In this document: positions 51,620-59,712 of the stretch, piece by piece | How positions within the stretch are numbered: position 1 is the stretch's first letter | Layout of the letters: the number at the start of each line of letters is the position of its first letter | Assembly (NCBI RefSeq): GCF_024168825.1 | Contig: NZ_JALJWH010000001.1 | Coordinates: forward strand, 1,178,001 to 1,242,000 | Length of the DNA: 64,000 nucleotides | Direction of reading: 5' to 3' | Source of the DNA: Paenarthrobacter sp. A20 | Lineage (GTDB): Bacteria; Actinomycetota; Actinomycetes; Actinomycetales; Micrococcaceae | Position numbers and translations under genes: made by a program | Notes under the pieces: generated by a model | The model's input: the letters and a program-made list of their open reading frames with translations, nothing else | The model's database searches: none | Told to the model about the DNA's origin: nothing

Positions 51620-52494
51620 TGCGCACCAAACTCGACCAGCTGGTCACCTCTGCACTGGCCTCCGGCTCCGCCGTTCCGGCCTTCACCTGCTACGACTTCA
51701 CCACCGCACTGGCTGTTGTTTCGGCTGCGGAGGAATCCCGGCTTGGAGTCATCCTGCTGGTGGCCCCGAAGACTGCCTCCACTCCGAACGGGCTGCGTCT
51801 CATCGCAGCCCTCCGCGGCCTTGCCGATGACGCCGGCGTTCCGGTCTCCGTGCAGCTCGACCATGCCTCGGACCTGCAGGTCATCCGTGATTCCGTGGCT
51901 GCCGGTGCGGACGCGGTGTTGGCGGACGGCTCGTCCTTGCCCTTCGAGGACAACATCGCCCTGGTCCGCGAAGTCCGTGCCGTGCTGGACGCGCAAGGTG
52001 CCTCCGACGTCGTGATCGAAGCGGAGCTTGGCGGCCTTGCGGGGGATGAAGACAAGGCGTTCGGTACCGATGATTCAGCGCACGACGCCGGCGCTTCAGT
52101 TGCGGGGCTCACTGACCCGGCGCAGGTGGCGGACTTCGTTGAACGAACCGGCGCGCAACTCCTGGCCGTTGCGGTGGGGAACGTGCACGGCAAGTACAAG
52201 GGAGTGCCCAACATCCGCTGGGACGTGCTGCAGGACGTTGCCGCGCGCACCGACGTGCCGCTGGTGCTGCACGGCGCATCGGGAATCCCCGCCAGCGAGC
52301 TTGCCAAGGCTTCGTCCCTGCGGGTTGGCAAGGTCAACTTCAATACTGAGCTCCGGACCGGAATCCTCTCGACTCTCGAAGCTGAAACTGCGGCGCACCG
52401 CGCGGACGGCGAGAATCTCCAGGGTCTGCTGGCGCGCTGGAACGGTTCGGCCGCGGCATTCGCGGGCGCCACGCTGGAGCTGCTCAGCGCCTGA
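51619..52494 (+). CDS. Class II fructose-bisphosphate-aldolase-family protein (GatY/KbaY-like)
   Basis: The 291-residue protein has SVQLDHASD (zinc ligand and acid/base), EAELGGLAGDED, AVAVGNVHGKYKG and VLHGASG, the zinc and phosphate motifs of class II aldolases. It may cleave a phosphorylated intermediate made by the kinase. It differs from OtnC, the aldolase usually found with LtnD/OtnK, so the pathway may end differently from the described threonate route. Confidence 0.85.
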   Translation: MRTKLDQLVTSALASGSAVPAFTCYDFTTALAVVSAAEESRLGVILLVAPKTASTPNGLRLIAALRGLADDAGVPVSVQLDHASDLQVIRDSVAAGADAVLADGSSLPFEDNIALVREVRAVLDAQGASDVVIEAELGGLAGDEDKAFGTDDSAHDAGASVAGLTDPAQVADFVERTGAQLLAVAVGNVHGKYKGVPNIRWDVLQDVAARTDVPLVLHGASGIPASELAKASSLRVGKVNFNTELRTGILSTLEAETAAHRADGENLQGLLARWNGSAAAFAGATLELLSA

Positions 52495-52543
52495 GTCCCG
52501 CCGCATCACCGGCACTGTACGTCAGGGAGGCTAGGATCAAACC

Positions 52544-52936
52544 ATGATCCTGGCCTCCCTGATTTTTGCCCTCTTTGCGGCATTGCTGCACGTGTATATC
52601 TTCACCATGGAGTCCATCACATGGACCAAGCCCAAGACCTGGAAAACGTTCAGCATCACTTCCCAGGCCGACGCGGAAACTACCAAGCCGCTCGCGTACA
52701 ACCAGGGTTTCTATAACCTGTTCCTCGCCATTGGTGCACTGATTGGCATCATCGCCGTCTGGGCTGGGTCACCCCAGGTCGGCTGGACCCTTGTCTTCAG
52801 CAGCTGCGGTTCCATGCTCCTGGCAGCCTTGGTGCTCGCAGCGAGCGGCAAAAAGTATCTCCGGGCAGCGACGCTGCAAGGCACCACTCCGCTGCTCGCG
52901 GTCGTGCTCGGGGTGCTGGCGATAACGCTGGGCTAG
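52544..52936 (+). CDS. DUF1304 membrane protein
   Basis: The 130-residue protein has four hydrophobic segments and the DUF1304 start LIFALFAALLHVYIFTMESITWTKPKTWKTF, then AYNQGFYNLFLAIGALIG. Function unknown. It converges on the VOC gene and overlaps it by 4 bp. Confidence 0.9.
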   Translation: MILASLIFALFAALLHVYIFTMESITWTKPKTWKTFSITSQADAETTKPLAYNQGFYNLFLAIGALIGIIAVWAGSPQVGWTLVFSSCGSMLLAALVLAASGKKYLRAATLQGTTPLLAVVLGVLAITLG

Positions 52937-53352
52937 TGCTCCGGGGGACCGGCCTGCGCTGCAGCTTCGTCCATCCAGAGGACTTCCCAGTGGTGGCCGT
53001 CCAGGTCGCGGAATGCCCGGCTGTACATGAAGCCAAGATCCTGGGCGTCGTACGTTTCGGATCCGCCGGCCTCAAGGGCCTTGCTGGCCAGAGCGTCCAC
53101 GGATTCTCGGCTGTCGGCTGAAATGGCGACGATTGCCGCCGTCGAGTTTTTGGTGTCTGCGATGGGCTGTTTGGTGAACTGGCTGAATTTGTCGTGGGTC
53201 AGGAGCATGGCGTAAATGGTGTCGCTGAAGACCACGCAGGCGGCTGTCTCGTCGGTGAAGTTCGGGTTGATGGAGTAACCAAGTGCTGCGTAGAAGGCCT
53301 TGGAGGCCTCGAGGTCGCTGACGGGCAGGTTGACGAAAATGGACGTAGTCAT
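52933..53352 (-). CDS. VOC-family (glyoxalase/bleomycin-resistance fold) protein
   Basis: The 139-residue protein has IFVNLPVSDLEASKAFYAALGY, the common VOC start, and YSRAFRDLDGHHWEVLWMDE at the end, where the acidic metal-position residue is kept. Start 53352 (MTTSIFVNLP) fits the fold. Substrate unknown. Confidence 0.88.
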   Translation of the reverse strand: MTTSIFVNLPVSDLEASKAFYAALGYSINPNFTDETAACVVFSDTIYAMLLTHDKFSQFTKQPIADTKNSTAAIVAISADSRESVDALASKALEAGGSETYDAQDLGFMYSRAFRDLDGHHWEVLWMDEAAAQAGPPEH

Positions 53353-53415
53353 GCGTCTGATCCTGCCGGTGTTTTTGCGCCCCGTCCAGACCCCAAACAC
53401 CAGTTGTGGATTCCG

Positions 53416-54420
53416 CTAAGGTGCTTCCCTCCACAGCGGAAGGGGCACCACGGACAAACTGCGTCCGCTTCCATCAAGCAGGTGGCCCAAGCGCTTGTAG
53501 GTTCGGACTACCGCCTGCCGGGAGATCACTGTGCTGCCCGGTGCGCGCTCTGCCAGTTCCCGTTCGAACGCCTGGGCCTCCAAGTAGTCGCGCACCCACA
53601 AGGTGACCACCATATTTTGCGTGCCCAGCACTTGGGCACAAAGACGACAGTTGCTTTGTGCCGCGAAATAGCGGCCCACTTGGTCAACGAATTGCGCCGG
53701 GATGTTGAGCATGAGCGTGACCTCCCGCAGGCCCCTGTTCGCTGCAGTAGAGGCATCGCACCTCAGCGTGACGTAGCCGGACGCCAGAAACCGCTCCACC
53801 CGGCGTCGTGCTGTTTGCGGTGAAACGCCACAGGCGACGCCCAGGTCGGCCCAACTGGCGCGGCCGTCCTTGGCGAGTTCCTCCAGCAGCGCGGCGTCCA
53901 ATCGATCGAATGAGTAGCCTGCGGGCGCGGCCTTGGACTGCGACGAGACCTGTCGAGCGCGAGCGGGTTCCAGCGTTCCACTGCGCCATTCGGAGGCCTG
54001 CCGGTACAGCTTGGTGACGAAAACGACCTCGCGGTGCGTAACCCCCGGAAGCTTCGGAAAGGAGTCGGTGACAATGTCCATCAGTTCGTCGTGGCTCGAC
54101 GCGAAGCAATCAATGAACACATCGTGCGAGCCGCTGACCATCGAAACCGTGCCGAAGGCCGGCTCCGCGCACAGCCGTTGGATCAGTGCCTCGGTTTCGC
54201 CGGGCAATGACGAGAGTTGGATGAAAGCGGACCAACCTGCGTTGAGGTAGCGCTGCCCGGGAGACGGTGTGATCCATGCCAGCCGGTCCCCGGCCAGGGC
54301 TTGCCAGCGCCGCGCAACGGTTGGGCCGGACAGCCCCAGCGCATCCGCCACCCGGCTCCATTCCGCACGCGGATTGATCTGGAGTGCATTGAGGATTTCC
54401 AGGTCCAACTCGGTGATCAT
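53416..54420 (-). CDS. Lrp/AsnC-type regulator with two HTH domains
   Basis: The 334-residue protein contains two Lrp units: the first begins LDLEILNALQINPRAEWSRVADALGLSGPTVARRWQAL, the second FDRLDAALLEELAKDGRASWADLGVACGVSPQTARRRVERF, each followed by an Lrp effector-like segment. The double arrangement is about twice the usual ~150 residues. Start 54420 fits; a longer frame to 54561 has no Lrp match. It is divergent from an MFS-M20 operon, which it probably controls in response to an amino acid or amide. Confidence 0.87.
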   Translation of the reverse strand: MITELDLEILNALQINPRAEWSRVADALGLSGPTVARRWQALAGDRLAWITPSPGQRYLNAGWSAFIQLSSLPGETEALIQRLCAEPAFGTVSMVSGSHDVFIDCFASSHDELMDIVTDSFPKLPGVTHREVVFVTKLYRQASEWRSGTLEPARARQVSSQSKAAPAGYSFDRLDAALLEELAKDGRASWADLGVACGVSPQTARRRVERFLASGYVTLRCDASTAANRGLREVTLMLNIPAQFVDQVGRYFAAQSNCRLCAQVLGTQNMVVTLWVRDYLEAQAFERELAERAPGSTVISRQAVVRTYKRLGHLLDGSGRSLSVVPLPLWREAP

Positions 54421-54451
54421 GGATGATTCGTTCAATATTCGCTGCCTCGTG

Positions 54452-54465
54452 TTGTTTTCAAACAA
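54452..54465. promoter_or_regulatory. Palindrome in the Lrp-MFS gap
   Basis: TTGTTTTCAAACAA is a perfect 6+2+6 dyad in the 141-bp divergent region. It is a possible site for the Lrp-type regulator. Confidence 0.45.
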
Positions 54466-54561
54466 TCTGGAGGTCAGTGTAATCGACCGCCCTAACGTTG
54501 TGACTCGCATCACCACCAGCGAATCCGGCTGAACCAACCGGCACAACACCCAAGGAAACAC

Positions 54562-55980
54562 ATGGCAAGCAACACAGCACCTCCTGCGGCGGCGGCCACC
54601 ACCCGCAGGGCCATAGCGGGCATGATCCTGGCAATGGCGCTCATCGAGTCGCTCAGTGGCGTCACCCAGGGGTACTTGAACCCCATCCTGCCCGCGCTGG
54701 GACCGGTCTTTGAGATTGACGACCCCACCATCAACGGCATTTTCCTCATCTCCAACGTCAGCTTCGCTGTCCTGACCCCCATCATTTCCAGGCTCGGCGA
54801 CAGCTACGGTTACCGCCTTGTGCTCCGCTGGTCCACCGGTGTGGTGACTGTCGGCGTGCTGCTCATGGCGTTGTGGCCATCGCTGTGGACAGTGACCCTG
54901 GGCGTCGTCATGCTCACCTGCGTGGTGGGCTTCATCCCCCTGATGATGGGAATCCTCCGCGTTACGAGCCCCGCCGACACCCGCACGGGTGTCAGCGTCA
55001 TGATCGGCATGCTCATGATCATGGTGGGTGCGGGTGGCTTGCTCGCCGGGATTGTTGGCGTCACGGATCCCACCCTGGGGTTCTGGGTCGCTGTGCCATT
55101 CGCGGTGATCGCCTTGGTTTGTTCCTTCTTACTGCCCGACGCCGGGATCCCGACTCGTGAGGGCATCGCCTTGGCCCCGCTGTTGGCGTGTTCGCTCGGT
55201 CTCATAGCCTTTGTTGTAGCGCTCTCCATGGCTCCTGAATGGGGATGGCTGGACGTCCGCACGCTGGGGGCCGGCCTGCTGGGACTGGCACTGCTGGCCT
55301 CCTGGGCCAGGCGCGACTACAGCGGTGGTGCCGGCAGCCGGTTCATGGACCTGCGTATGCTCGCCAATCCCCGGATCCGGGTCATTTCCCTGGCAACGTT
55401 CTTCTTCGGCTTTGCCTCCATCAGCTACTTCGGCACCAACGGGATCTTCCTGCATTCCAACCCGGACAAGACCGGCTACGGGTTTGGCCTCAGCCCCCTG
55501 ATGATTGCGATCGTCCTGGCTTTGGCTTCTGTTCTTTCGCTGGTGTCCTCATTGTTGACGGCACGTGCTTTGCGGCGTTTCGGTGAGCGGGCCACGCTCG
55601 TTCTTGCCGGGGTCATGCTCGCAGGCGGATTCCTGGTCATGATGCTCGCCCATGGTTCCTTTGCCGGCTACTGCTTCGGCTTCGCGATGTTCAACCTGAG
55701 CCTGGGGATGTACCAGGCGGGAACCCGCTCCCTGTCGGTGGAAGGCGTTCCCTTGGAGGAGACCTCCACGGCCGCGGGGCTCAACGAGCTGGCGTTGTCG
55801 GTAGGCATCGCAGTGGGAGCGGCAGTCGTCAAACTGTTGTCATCAGCGTCCGTCGAGTCCGGGCGCATCACCGAAGCCGGGTTGTTGACTATCTGGGGAA
55901 CCTTGGCCTTCGCCGCCCTGATCGCTGCAGCGGCCAGCGCCCGCTACCCGAAGCTACAGCCTGTCGGGGTGACCGCATGA
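54562..55980 (+). CDS. MFS transporter
   Basis: The 472-residue membrane protein has 12-14 hydrophobic segments and the loop SRLGDSYGYRLVLRWSTGVV, a variant of the MFS motif A. It is coupled to the M20 gene (ATGA overlap), suggesting import of the amide or peptide-like substrate that the amidohydrolase cleaves, or export of its product. Confidence 0.9.
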   Translation: MASNTAPPAAAATTRRAIAGMILAMALIESLSGVTQGYLNPILPALGPVFEIDDPTINGIFLISNVSFAVLTPIISRLGDSYGYRLVLRWSTGVVTVGVLLMALWPSLWTVTLGVVMLTCVVGFIPLMMGILRVTSPADTRTGVSVMIGMLMIMVGAGGLLAGIVGVTDPTLGFWVAVPFAVIALVCSFLLPDAGIPTREGIALAPLLACSLGLIAFVVALSMAPEWGWLDVRTLGAGLLGLALLASWARRDYSGGAGSRFMDLRMLANPRIRVISLATFFFGFASISYFGTNGIFLHSNPDKTGYGFGLSPLMIAIVLALASVLSLVSSLLTARALRRFGERATLVLAGVMLAGGFLVMMLAHGSFAGYCFGFAMFNLSLGMYQAGTRSLSVEGVPLEETSTAAGLNELALSVGIAVGAAVVKLLSSASVESGRITEAGLLTIWGTLAFAALIAAAASARYPKLQPVGVTA

Positions 55981-57188
55981 ACGCCGGGGTGGACAGCCTT
56001 CACGCAACTCTGGACAGCCTTCACGCAACTCTGGACAGCCTTCACGCAACTCTGGAGAGCACAGTGCAGCGCTGGAGGACGGAAATTCTGGACCTCAGCC
56101 ACGCCATCCACGCTGATCCGGAGCTTGGCGGGGAGGAGTTCCGCGCCGTCAAACGCGTACAAGAGTTGCTCCGAAAAGCCGGATTCACTTTCGATGAAGA
56201 GCAGCCTGCGCAGCCAACGGCCTTCAGCGCGAGATACGGCAGCGGCGAACTGGTGGTGGCGCTCTGTGTTGAATACGACGCCTTGCCGGACATCGGGCAT
56301 GCCTGCGGCCACAACGTCAACGCGGCCGGCGCAGTGGGGGCAGCTTTGGCATTGGCCGCCGTGGCCCGGGAGCTGGACATCACCGTCAAGGTGTTGGGGA
56401 CGCCGGCGGAGGAAACCACCGGAGGCAAAGTGGACCTGATCGAGGAGGGCTTCTTCGACGACGTTTCGCTCGCCATGATGGTCCACGCCGGCGCTGCGGA
56501 TGTAGTGGGTGGCTCCTCGTTGGCGATGTCCATGTGGGAAGTGCTTTTCGAAGGGCGCCCGGCACACGCTGCAGCGGCACCTTCTGAGGGTGTCAACGCC
56601 TTGGACGCGCTGGTGGTCGCGCAGCTGGCCATCGCTTTGGCGAGGCAACAACTCCCGGCTGGATCGGTCGTGTCCCTTATCGTCACCGAGGGTGGCAGCG
56701 CGGTCAACGTCATCCCTGAGCGGGCACGGGCGAGCGTGGAAATGCGGGCTCCCGGAATCGGCCAGCTGCGTCTGATCCAGGACAAGGTCCGGCGATGCTT
56801 GGAAGCCGGCGCCCTCGCGAGCGGTTGCACAGTGCAGGTGACCCCGAAGGGCAACGATTATGCCGAGTTGCGACAGGATCCGTTCCTGTCCCAGGCCTAC
56901 CGGGAAGCGATGCAGGCCAAGGGAAGGGATGTTGCCTTCAATGCCGATCCTGTGGCTTCCACGGACATGGGCAATGTTTCGCAAGTGGTGCCATCCATCC
57001 ACCCGGTTGTCGGCTATGACGTACGTGGCGCCGCGCACCACACAGCGGAGTTCGCCGCATTCGGTGCGTCGGCAGGGGCGGACGCAGCAGTCTTGGAAGG
57101 GTCGTTCGGGTTGGCGGCAGCGGCAACCGCGGCGGCCCGGGACCCGGAACAGAGGAGGCGGCTGCTCCGGGGTGGGCGGGACAACTAG
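55977..57188 (+). CDS. M20-family amidohydrolase with an N-terminal tandem repeat
   Basis: The 403-residue metalloenzyme has EYDALPDIGHACGHN (zinc ligands), GTPAEETTGGK and VVGYDVRGAAHH. Members remove acyl or aminoacyl groups from amino acids or p-aminobenzoyl-glutamate. Residues 5-25 are three copies of DSLHATL, coded by an exact 21-bp tandem repeat; this tract is not part of the fold. The start could be downstream, for example at a codon after the repeat, but ATG 55977 overlaps the MFS stop. Confidence 0.88.
   Translation: MNAGVDSLHATLDSLHATLDSLHATLESTVQRWRTEILDLSHAIHADPELGGEEFRAVKRVQELLRKAGFTFDEEQPAQPTAFSARYGSGELVVALCVEYDALPDIGHACGHNVNAAGAVGAALALAAVARELDITVKVLGTPAEETTGGKVDLIEEGFFDDVSLAMMVHAGAADVVGGSSLAMSMWEVLFEGRPAHAAAAPSEGVNALDALVVAQLAIALARQQLPAGSVVSLIVTEGGSAVNVIPERARASVEMRAPGIGQLRLIQDKVRRCLEAGALASGCTVQVTPKGNDYAELRQDPFLSQAYREAMQAKGRDVAFNADPVASTDMGNVSQVVPSIHPVVGYDVRGAAHHTAEFAAFGASAGADAAVLEGSFGLAAAATAAARDPEQRRRLLRGGRDN
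55991..56053 (+). repeat. Three exact 21-bp tandem repeats
   Basis: The unit GGACAGCCTTCACGCAACTC (plus one T) occurs at 55991, 56012 and 56033 without mismatch, inside the amidohydrolase gene and in frame. Such perfect identity points to recent slippage. Confidence 0.97.
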
Positions 57189-57269
57189 TCCGGTCCGCTT
57201 GCTGGCCCCGGCCCATGACCGGGCGGACAATGGACTCAGCACGCGGGTGCGTGCCTCGTAGGGAGAGCC

Positions 57270-58628
57270 ATGGAGAGGGACACGTATCCTGCGGTCAGGG
57301 CAGTAGCGGCTGCGCGAAGGGATCCGGCGATCGATCTTGTCCGTTTCACCTGCCTGCTGGTGGTGGTGGCATGCCACTGCATGATGGTCAGTTCTGTTCT
57401 ACACAAGGACGGGACGGTCACCACGGAGAACGTCCTCATGGATCAAGGCTGGTTTGTTCCCGTTGCCTGGGCGCTCATGATCGTTCCATTGTTCTTCGTC
57501 CTTGGCGGTGTGACGGGGCTGCAGTCGTGGCGGCGGTTGAAGGCCCGCGGCGGTACCGGGTTCGACTTCGCCCAGCTTCGGCTCCTGCGCCTGGTCCGTC
57601 CTGCCATGGCACTGCTCGCTTTCATGTGGGGAGGGCTGTGGGTGGCGCTGCTGCTTGGTGTCGATCCCCAAGTCATCCAGCTCATGACCGCCGGCGCGGC
57701 CATGCCCCTGTGGTTCCTGGCGGCGTATCTCACGGCGCAGCTCAGCGTTCCCCTCATGGCACGGTTTCACCAACGCGCACCGATCCTGACCTTCGCGGCC
57801 TTGGTGGTCCTCATCGTCACCGTCGATTCCCTACGCGGCACTCTTCCCGTGCTCGCGTTCAGCAATCTGGTCTTCGTGTGGTGCGCGGTCCAGCAGCTGG
57901 GATTCCTCATGGCCGACGGCTTCTTCGAACAGCGCAGCCGCACCTGGCTGGTAGGTGCCGTTGTTTCCAGCAACTTGCTCCTGGGCCTCGTGACCGGCGT
58001 GGCTGTCTATCCAGGGAACATGGTGGTCAATATCAACCCGCCCAACCTGTGCCTGCTCTTGCTGGGCATCTCGCAGGCCGCATCACTCCAGCTGCTGAAA
58101 AACGTCATTGGTTGGCTCGCAGGAGTTCGCTGGATCCAGTCGATGATTGCTGTCGCCGGGCGCCGATCCATGACCGTTTACCTGTGGCATCTGCCGCTGC
58201 TGGTAGGTATGTCAGGGCTGCTGTTGCTCACCAACGTCCCCAAACCCCTGGCCGGGACCGCGGAGTGGTGGTGGGCCCGAATCCCCGTCTTCTTCGCCGT
58301 CGTCAGCCTGCTCGTTCCGGTGGTGTGGCTTTTTGGCCGTCTGGAGAACCGTCCGACGGCGGCCAGCCACGCCCGTGGTCCCTCGCGTATCGCTGTGGTG
58401 ACGGCCGCCGTCGTGGTCTTTATTCCGGTGGCGGACGCAGCGTTCAACGGTTTGACGCTGGCGCTGCTGGGTGGGGGAGCGGCATGCTTTGCCCTTTCAG
58501 TCCTTTTGCTTGGCAGGGTTCCGACGCCCGTATTGCCGCCATCGCCCGACGTTAACGTCCTGAAGCGTCAGGAGGGTCAGTCGCCCACGTTGCCAGAGCC
58601 AGGTTTAAGTGCCAATCTCGAACCATGA
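57270..58628 (+). CDS. Acyltransferase-3 family membrane protein
   Basis: The 452-residue protein begins RDPAIDLVRFTCLLVVVACHCMM, the helix of OafA/YrhL-type acyltransferases, with about ten helices and VWCAVQQLGFLMADG in the middle and VYLWHLPLLVGMSGLLL near residue 310, the second family motif. Such proteins acetylate or acylate cell-surface or secreted glycans. Start has GGGAGA upstream. It overlaps the next gene by 4 bp (ATGA). Confidence 0.88.
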   Translation: MERDTYPAVRAVAAARRDPAIDLVRFTCLLVVVACHCMMVSSVLHKDGTVTTENVLMDQGWFVPVAWALMIVPLFFVLGGVTGLQSWRRLKARGGTGFDFAQLRLLRLVRPAMALLAFMWGGLWVALLLGVDPQVIQLMTAGAAMPLWFLAAYLTAQLSVPLMARFHQRAPILTFAALVVLIVTVDSLRGTLPVLAFSNLVFVWCAVQQLGFLMADGFFEQRSRTWLVGAVVSSNLLLGLVTGVAVYPGNMVVNINPPNLCLLLLGISQAASLQLLKNVIGWLAGVRWIQSMIAVAGRRSMTVYLWHLPLLVGMSGLLLLTNVPKPLAGTAEWWWARIPVFFAVVSLLVPVVWLFGRLENRPTAASHARGPSRIAVVTAAVVVFIPVADAAFNGLTLALLGGGAACFALSVLLLGRVPTPVLPPSPDVNVLKRQEGQSPTLPEPGLSANLEP

Positions 58629-58981
58629 CCGAGTACACGGATTCACTGGCAGAGTCTTTTCGCCCTGGCGTCACTACGGTGCGCAATGACAAATTCCACC
58701 GCTATGAGCTGCACGTAGACGGCGAACTGGCCGTGATTTCCCAGTTCCTGGACCGGCCCGGTCACATCGATTTCATCCATACCGAAACGAAGCCCCAGTT
58801 CAATGGCCAAGGCCTGGCTAAAGTGCTGGCCCATTTTGCTTTGGACGATGTGGTGGCGTCCGGCAAGCGCATCATTCCGCATTGCCCGTACATCGCTGCG
58901 TACCTGAAAAAGCACGAAGGCTACGAGCAGGATGTCGACTGGCCCGCCGAGAAGCCGGTGGGCGAACCGGACAACGAGTAG
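58625..58981 (+). CDS. GNAT-family N-acetyltransferase (NATD1/YjdJ-like)
   Basis: The 118-residue single-domain protein has FHRYELHVDGELAVISQF, FIHTETKPQFNGQGLAKVLAHFALDDVVASGKRIIPHCPYIAAYLKKH-like sequence with the QxxGxG/A acetyl-CoA loop. Target unknown. It is coupled to the acyltransferase gene. Confidence 0.9.
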   Translation: MTEYTDSLAESFRPGVTTVRNDKFHRYELHVDGELAVISQFLDRPGHIDFIHTETKPQFNGQGLAKVLAHFALDDVVASGKRIIPHCPYIAAYLKKHEGYEQDVDWPAEKPVGEPDNE

Positions 58982-58984
58982 TGC

Positions 58985-59566
58985 CTAGGCGGGCACCGGC
59001 TGCCCGGGGTCCTTACTGCGCCTTCGCGGCTGTTCGGCCCTGTCGGACGGGAACGGCCAGTCCCTCCGCGTACCGCTGAGGGAGACGATTGCGTCGTGCT
59101 CATCGGAAACTACCTGGCCGCGGCATGTCGCGCGGACCTGCATTGCGCTGACCAGGCTGCCGCCATGGACGTGGTCGGCGTCCGTAACCAGGTAGGAAAA
59201 GCTCCGCATCACGGATTGTCCGGGAGCCAGGCGGCGGATCCGTAAGTCACGCTCGACGGGTTCTGCCGTATAGGACAGCATCTCCATGCCCTCGTTGGTG
59301 AAGGAACGGGGTACAAGCGTCACGTCCCGCAGGTGGCTTGGGGAGTCGTTGGTGATCCACGCTGTGAAGATGACGGTATCGCCCGGAATGGCCACGGGCC
59401 TGTCAGCTCCATAGACCAGGGCAACATGTCCCGCATTGATCTTCCTGGCGAGGACGGCCGAACGGAGGGGCGGCACTACGCGAACGATGGTGTTCTGTTG
59501 CTGCGCGGCGTCCTTATGGATGGCACGCATCAGTTTCAGGAAGGGGCGGGGGCGCTGGATGTCCAT
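58985..59566 (-). CDS. Hypothetical protein with a beta-sandwich-like segment
   Basis: The 193-residue protein has a charged start and the segment VALVYGADRPVAIPGDTVIFTAWITNDSPSHLRDVTLVPRSF, then RRLAPGQSVMRSFSYLVTDADHVHGGSLVSAMQVRATC, which reads like one DUF11-type Ig-like unit. There is no signal peptide. It is divergent from the sigma-fusion gene, whose outside domain looks similar. Confidence 0.65.
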   Translation of the reverse strand: MDIQRPRPFLKLMRAIHKDAAQQQNTIVRVVPPLRSAVLARKINAGHVALVYGADRPVAIPGDTVIFTAWITNDSPSHLRDVTLVPRSFTNEGMEMLSYTAEPVERDLRIRRLAPGQSVMRSFSYLVTDADHVHGGSLVSAMQVRATCRGQVVSDEHDAIVSLSGTRRDWPFPSDRAEQPRRRSKDPGQPVPA

Positions 59567-59712
59567 GGTTCCTCGATTCGCACCAGGGGGATTGGAAGGT
59601 CACGTCATATACGTGGGGCGCGAGGCGGAATCGTGATGCGAAAGCAGGAGTTCTCTACAGGCAGGGAACGCTCGATTCAAGTCAAACAGTTTCTGATGTC
59701 ACACTATTGTTT

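Noticed and set aside
57215..58555. 446-codon forward frame overlapping the acyltransferase gene
   Set aside because: The other frame gives clear membrane helices and acyltransferase motifs; this one is Arg/Gly/Pro-rich without structure.
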